36,035 nucleotides of DNA from contig NZ_FTNV01000007.1 of the NCBI RefSeq assembly GCF_900156535.1, forward strand, positions 1 to 36,035. The letters are read 5' to 3'. This DNA is from Roseovarius nanhaiticus. GTDB lineage: Bacteria > Pseudomonadota > Alphaproteobacteria > Rhodobacterales > Rhodobacteraceae. Shown piece by piece: positions 33,921-36,035 of this stretch (positions are counted from its first letter, which is position 1; each line of letters starts with the position of its first letter). The notes beneath the pieces were generated by a model that saw only the letters and a list, made by a program, of their open reading frames with translations, did not search any database and was not told the origin of the DNA. The translations under genes and the position numbers were made by a program.

Positions 33921-34979
33921 TTACTCTGCCGCCTCGGCCCGCGCCGCGCCCAGAGCGGTGCGAATCACGCCTGCGTCGATGTCGTGATGCTCGGCGATGA
34001 CGACCAGCCGGCCCGCGCGGGCCTCGTTCGGCTGCCACGGGCGGTCGAACTGATGCCGCACCCGCGCGCCCACGGCCTGCACCAGCAGGCGCATGGGTTT
34101 GCCCGCGACCGCGGCACATCCCTTGACTCGCAGAATATTGTGCTCGTTGGCCAGTCCCTCGATAGCGCGAACCAGATCGGCGGGGTCGGTAACTTCGGGA
34201 ATGTCCACCACGATGCTCTCGAAGTCGTCATGCTCGTGGTCATCCGCGCCATCGTGATGTGAAGGGCGCGCGTCAATATCGTCCTCGGCGGCGGCCTCCA
34301 ACCCCAGAATGATGCGCGGGTCGATGAGGCCTTCGGCCACTTCGACCACCGGCACCGAGCGCGGAGATTCGGCGGCGATCACCTCTTTTGCAAGAATAAC
34401 GCCTTCCGGCCCGGCAAGGTCGGGCTTGGTCAAAAGGATAATGTCGGCGCAGGAAATCTGATCGCCGAACACCTCGGACAGGGGCGTTTCGTGGTCGATG
34501 CTGTCATCGGCCAGCCGCTGCGCATCGACGCGCGCGACATCGGTGGCGAACCGGCCCGCCGCGACTGCCTCGGCATCGGCCAGCGCGATCACGCCGTCCA
34601 CGGTGATCTTCGAGCGGATATCGGGCCAGTCGAACGCCTTGAGCAGCGGCTTGGGCAGCGCAAGGCCGGAGGTTTCGATCAAAATGTGATCGGGGCGCGG
34701 ATCGAGCGCCATCAGCGCCTCGATCGTCGGAATGAAATCATCGGCCACGGTGCAGCAGATGCAGCCATTTGCCAGCTCCATGATGTTTTCCGCCGGGCAA
34801 TCGGGGATCGCGCAGGATTTCAGGATATCGCCATCAACGCCCACATCGCCGAATTCATTGACGATTACGGCAAGGCGCTTGCCACCCGGGTTTTGCATCA
34901 GCTGGCGCACCAGCGTCGTCTTGCCCGAGCCGAGAAATCCGGTGATGACGGTGACGGGAAGTTTGGCAAGATCAGACAT
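33921..34979 (-). CDS. cobW: CobW-family GTPase metal chaperone
   Basis: 352-aa COG0523 GTPase thought to deliver cobalt to the chelatase. The P-loop GFLGSGKTTL is near the N-terminus, followed by NEFGDVGVDGD, the CxCC metal site in NGCICCTV and LTKPD (the guanine-specificity motif, T-K-x-D). Between about residues 240 and 255 is a His/Asp-rich loop (PSHHDGADDHEHDD) likely to bind metal. The C-terminal CobW_C domain ends with HRQFDRPWQP-type residues. The ATG at 34,979 overlaps the DUF1636 gene end by 8 bp. It is followed by cobN after 4 bp, a typical pairing. Confidence 0.95.
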   Translation of the reverse strand: MSDLAKLPVTVITGFLGSGKTTLVRQLMQNPGGKRLAVIVNEFGDVGVDGDILKSCAIPDCPAENIMELANGCICCTVADDFIPTIEALMALDPRPDHILIETSGLALPKPLLKAFDWPDIRSKITVDGVIALADAEAVAAGRFATDVARVDAQRLADDSIDHETPLSEVFGDQISCADIILLTKPDLAGPEGVILAKEVIAAESPRSVPVVEVAEGLIDPRIILGLEAAAEDDIDARPSHHDGADDHEHDDFESIVVDIPEVTDPADLVRAIEGLANEHNILRVKGCAAVAGKPMRLLVQAVGARVRHQFDRPWQPNEARAGRLVVIAEHHDIDAGVIRTALGAARAEAAE

Positions 34980-35367
34980 CGGAGGCCTCCAGCGGGGGAA
35001 TGCGCGCAACACAATTGCGCTTGAAATGTTCGGGGCGTTCGCGCCACGGGATCAGCCCATCGGGGCACGCGTGATAGCGGGCGGCGCCGTCAAGGATCAT
35101 CGCGGGGCCTGCCTGCTCGTCGACATTCGCGAAGACATAACTCCAGCGCGCGCCGCCGCGCAGCGCAACGGTGCAGCCGTGATCGCAGTTTTGCAGGCAA
35201 GCAACCGGCGTCAGTCGCACCCCTTCGGGCAATGGCAACGCGGCCAGCGCATCGAACAGAACCTGCCCCGGCCAGCGATCATCACCCGGCTCGGTGCGGC
35301 CGCGGCGGCATTTGGTACAGACCAGCAGTTCGGTTGGATCAGGTGTTGCATCTGTGCTGTCTTTCAC
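34972..35367 (-). CDS. DUF1636 metal-binding protein, first gene of the cob operon
   Basis: 131-aa soluble protein of DUF1636. It has CTKCRRG near the N-terminus and CLQNCDHGC in the middle, a cysteine layout like thioredoxin-fold [2Fe-2S] ferredoxins. Related genes commonly sit in cobalamin clusters next to cobW and cobN, so a cobalt- or redox-linked role is likely, but none is proven. The start is GTG at 35,367, with a GAGG-type site close by. It follows the leader with a cobalamin riboswitch and overlaps cobW by 8 bp. Confidence 0.85.
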   Translation of the reverse strand: MKDSTDATPDPTELLVCTKCRRGRTEPGDDRWPGQVLFDALAALPLPEGVRLTPVACLQNCDHGCTVALRGGARWSYVFANVDEQAGPAMILDGAARYHACPDGLIPWRERPEHFKRNCVARIPPLEASDV

Positions 35368-35475
35368 GCCTCAAGCCCCTTAACTCAGGGACGCGGGCAT
35401 GAAATGACGAGAGGATACCAGCAGCCGGAATCGCCCCGACACCGACACACCCCGTCCGGTTTCGTCCTTTTATGT

Positions 35476-35650
35476 TGGCAGGTCTCCCGGCTGGCGGATT
35501 CAGGGCAGCTGGCCCTACGCCCGATCTGCCTTCCCGGCGTATGCCAGTGGCTGTGATCGGCCTTTCCGTTTACGGTCGCGGGGGCGGCTGTCTTTGGCCG
35601 CGATAGCGCGCGGCTGCACATTCCCTTTTCACCTGCCGAGGCAGGCACCA
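35476..35650 (-). ncRNA. Cobalamin riboswitch leading the main cob operon
   Basis: On the minus strand the conserved blocks appear in order: GGTGCC, AAAAGGGAA, the core GCCGCCCCCGCGACCGTAAACGG (diverged, with GACCGTAA for CAACTGTAA), GGGAAGG and the B12 box GGGAGACCTGCC. It ends about 110 nt before the GTG of the DUF1636 gene. It would repress the long operon when B12 is abundant. Confidence 0.93.
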
Positions 35651-35662
35651 ACACTGATGCAG

Positions 35663-35690
35663 TGTTTACTCATAGCCAGCGCCCTGTCAA
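35663..35690 (-). promoter_or_regulatory. Candidate sigma-70 promoter of the main cob operon
   Basis: On the minus strand a perfect TTGACA (35,690-35,685) is followed after 16 bp by TAAACA (35,668-35,663). This places the transcription start just ahead of the riboswitch aptamer. The -10 match is weak. Confidence 0.5.
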
Positions 35691-35776
35691 GCCGAAGGAA
35701 ATCCTGGTAGTGGGTCACTTTGAATTTTCTGGCTGACGTTTTTTGTAGGGTACACGCGTCTTGGCAACTGTATTTC

Positions 35777-36035
35777 TCAGGTGATCTGATTGGTCCATTT
35801 TAGACGAGATTCGCAAAGCGCGTTCGCGATTGTGACGAGCTTTAGAGTAACGGCTGTGATGACAACCTTATGTGGTTTTCCGGCGGCGCGAAGACGGTCA
35901 ACTAAGATCTTCGAAACTGGGTTGTGTTGGCGCGACGCCCCCAAAAGAAAATGCCGTGTCCGCAAATCGTGTTGGGTGAGGACTCTTTGGGAATACAGAG
36001 TTTGGCCAATCTCCCTTTTCGGAATGTAGGGCCTG
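35777..36035 (-). pseudogene. IS110-family transposase, C-terminal part (cut by window edge)
   Basis: The minus-strand frame is open from the window edge to a stop at 35,777. It encodes RQHNPVSKILVDRLRAAGKPHKVVITAVTLKLVTIANAL-type residues, the usual C-terminal end of IS110/IS116-type transposases (HNPV, LRAAGKP, KLxTIxNA). The segment upstream of HNPV fits the family poorly, which suggests decay or a frameshift. Whether the rest of the element is intact lies outside the window. Confidence 0.65.

Noticed and set aside
35790..36029. Plus-strand 79-aa reading frame at the right edge
   Set aside because: The minus strand there reads as an IS110 transposase C-terminus, and the plus frame has no ribosome site or recognisable sequence.

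Overview
The window looks like a chromosome or large replicon segment from an alphaproteobacterium of the Rhodobacteraceae (Roseobacter-type). This is inferred from the high GC, the aerobic (cobalt-late) cobalamin gene set with the order DUF1636-cobW-cobN-cobG-cobH-cobI-cobJ / cobK / cobL-cobE-cobM-cobB-cobA / cbiM-like / cobF, and the style of the exported VWA and DUF3137 proteins. No rRNA, tRNA or CRISPR was seen.

Region 1 (0.2-3.5 kb, minus strand) is a three-gene operon: a small exported molybdopterin-oxidoreductase-fold protein, a membrane sensor histidine kinase and a response regulator with a LuxR-type output domain. The genes overlap by 4 bp and are probably translationally coupled.

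Region 2 (3.7-15.4 kb, plus strand) is a block of about nine to ten co-directional genes. Nearly all encode exported or membrane proteins: a Cys-rich lipoprotein, a polytopic membrane protein, an exported HExxH gluzincin-like metallopeptidase, an exported protein of unknown family, two paralogous Cys-containing exported proteins, a 62-aa protein, an SH3-like protein, a DUF3137 membrane protein, and a VWA-domain protein with Ig-like repeats of 88 aa. I do not recognise it as a named system. It is the best candidate here for an undescribed cell-envelope system.

Region 3 (15,486-19,972) is a complete 4,487-bp transposon of the IS1595 (ISXO2-like) type. It has 15-bp perfect terminal inverted repeats and an exact 8-bp target duplication (TATTTATT). 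Besides its transposase it carries four passenger genes: an ArgP/LysG-like LysR regulator, two LysE/RhtB-type amino-acid exporters and a DapA/NAL-superfamily aldolase. It sits directly beside a broken IS3-family transposase fragment.

Region 4 (20.5-35.7 kb, almost all minus strand) encodes most of the aerobic corrin-ring pathway, from uroporphyrinogen III to hydrogenobyrinate diamide, plus the CobN chelatase subunit, a CobW metal chaperone and a CbiM-like cobalt-uptake protein. Two cobalamin riboswitches lie on the minus strand, one leading the long operon and one leading the cbiM-like gene, which is followed by a strong intrinsic terminator. cobK alone is on the plus strand: its start codon overlaps that of cobL head to head, and its 3' end overlaps cobJ. 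cobO, cobQ, cobS, cobT, cobC, cobD, cobP, cobU and cobV are not in the window.

Region 5 (35.8 kb to the end) is the C-terminal part of an IS110-family transposase cut by the window edge. The cob cluster is therefore bordered by insertion-sequence material on both sides.
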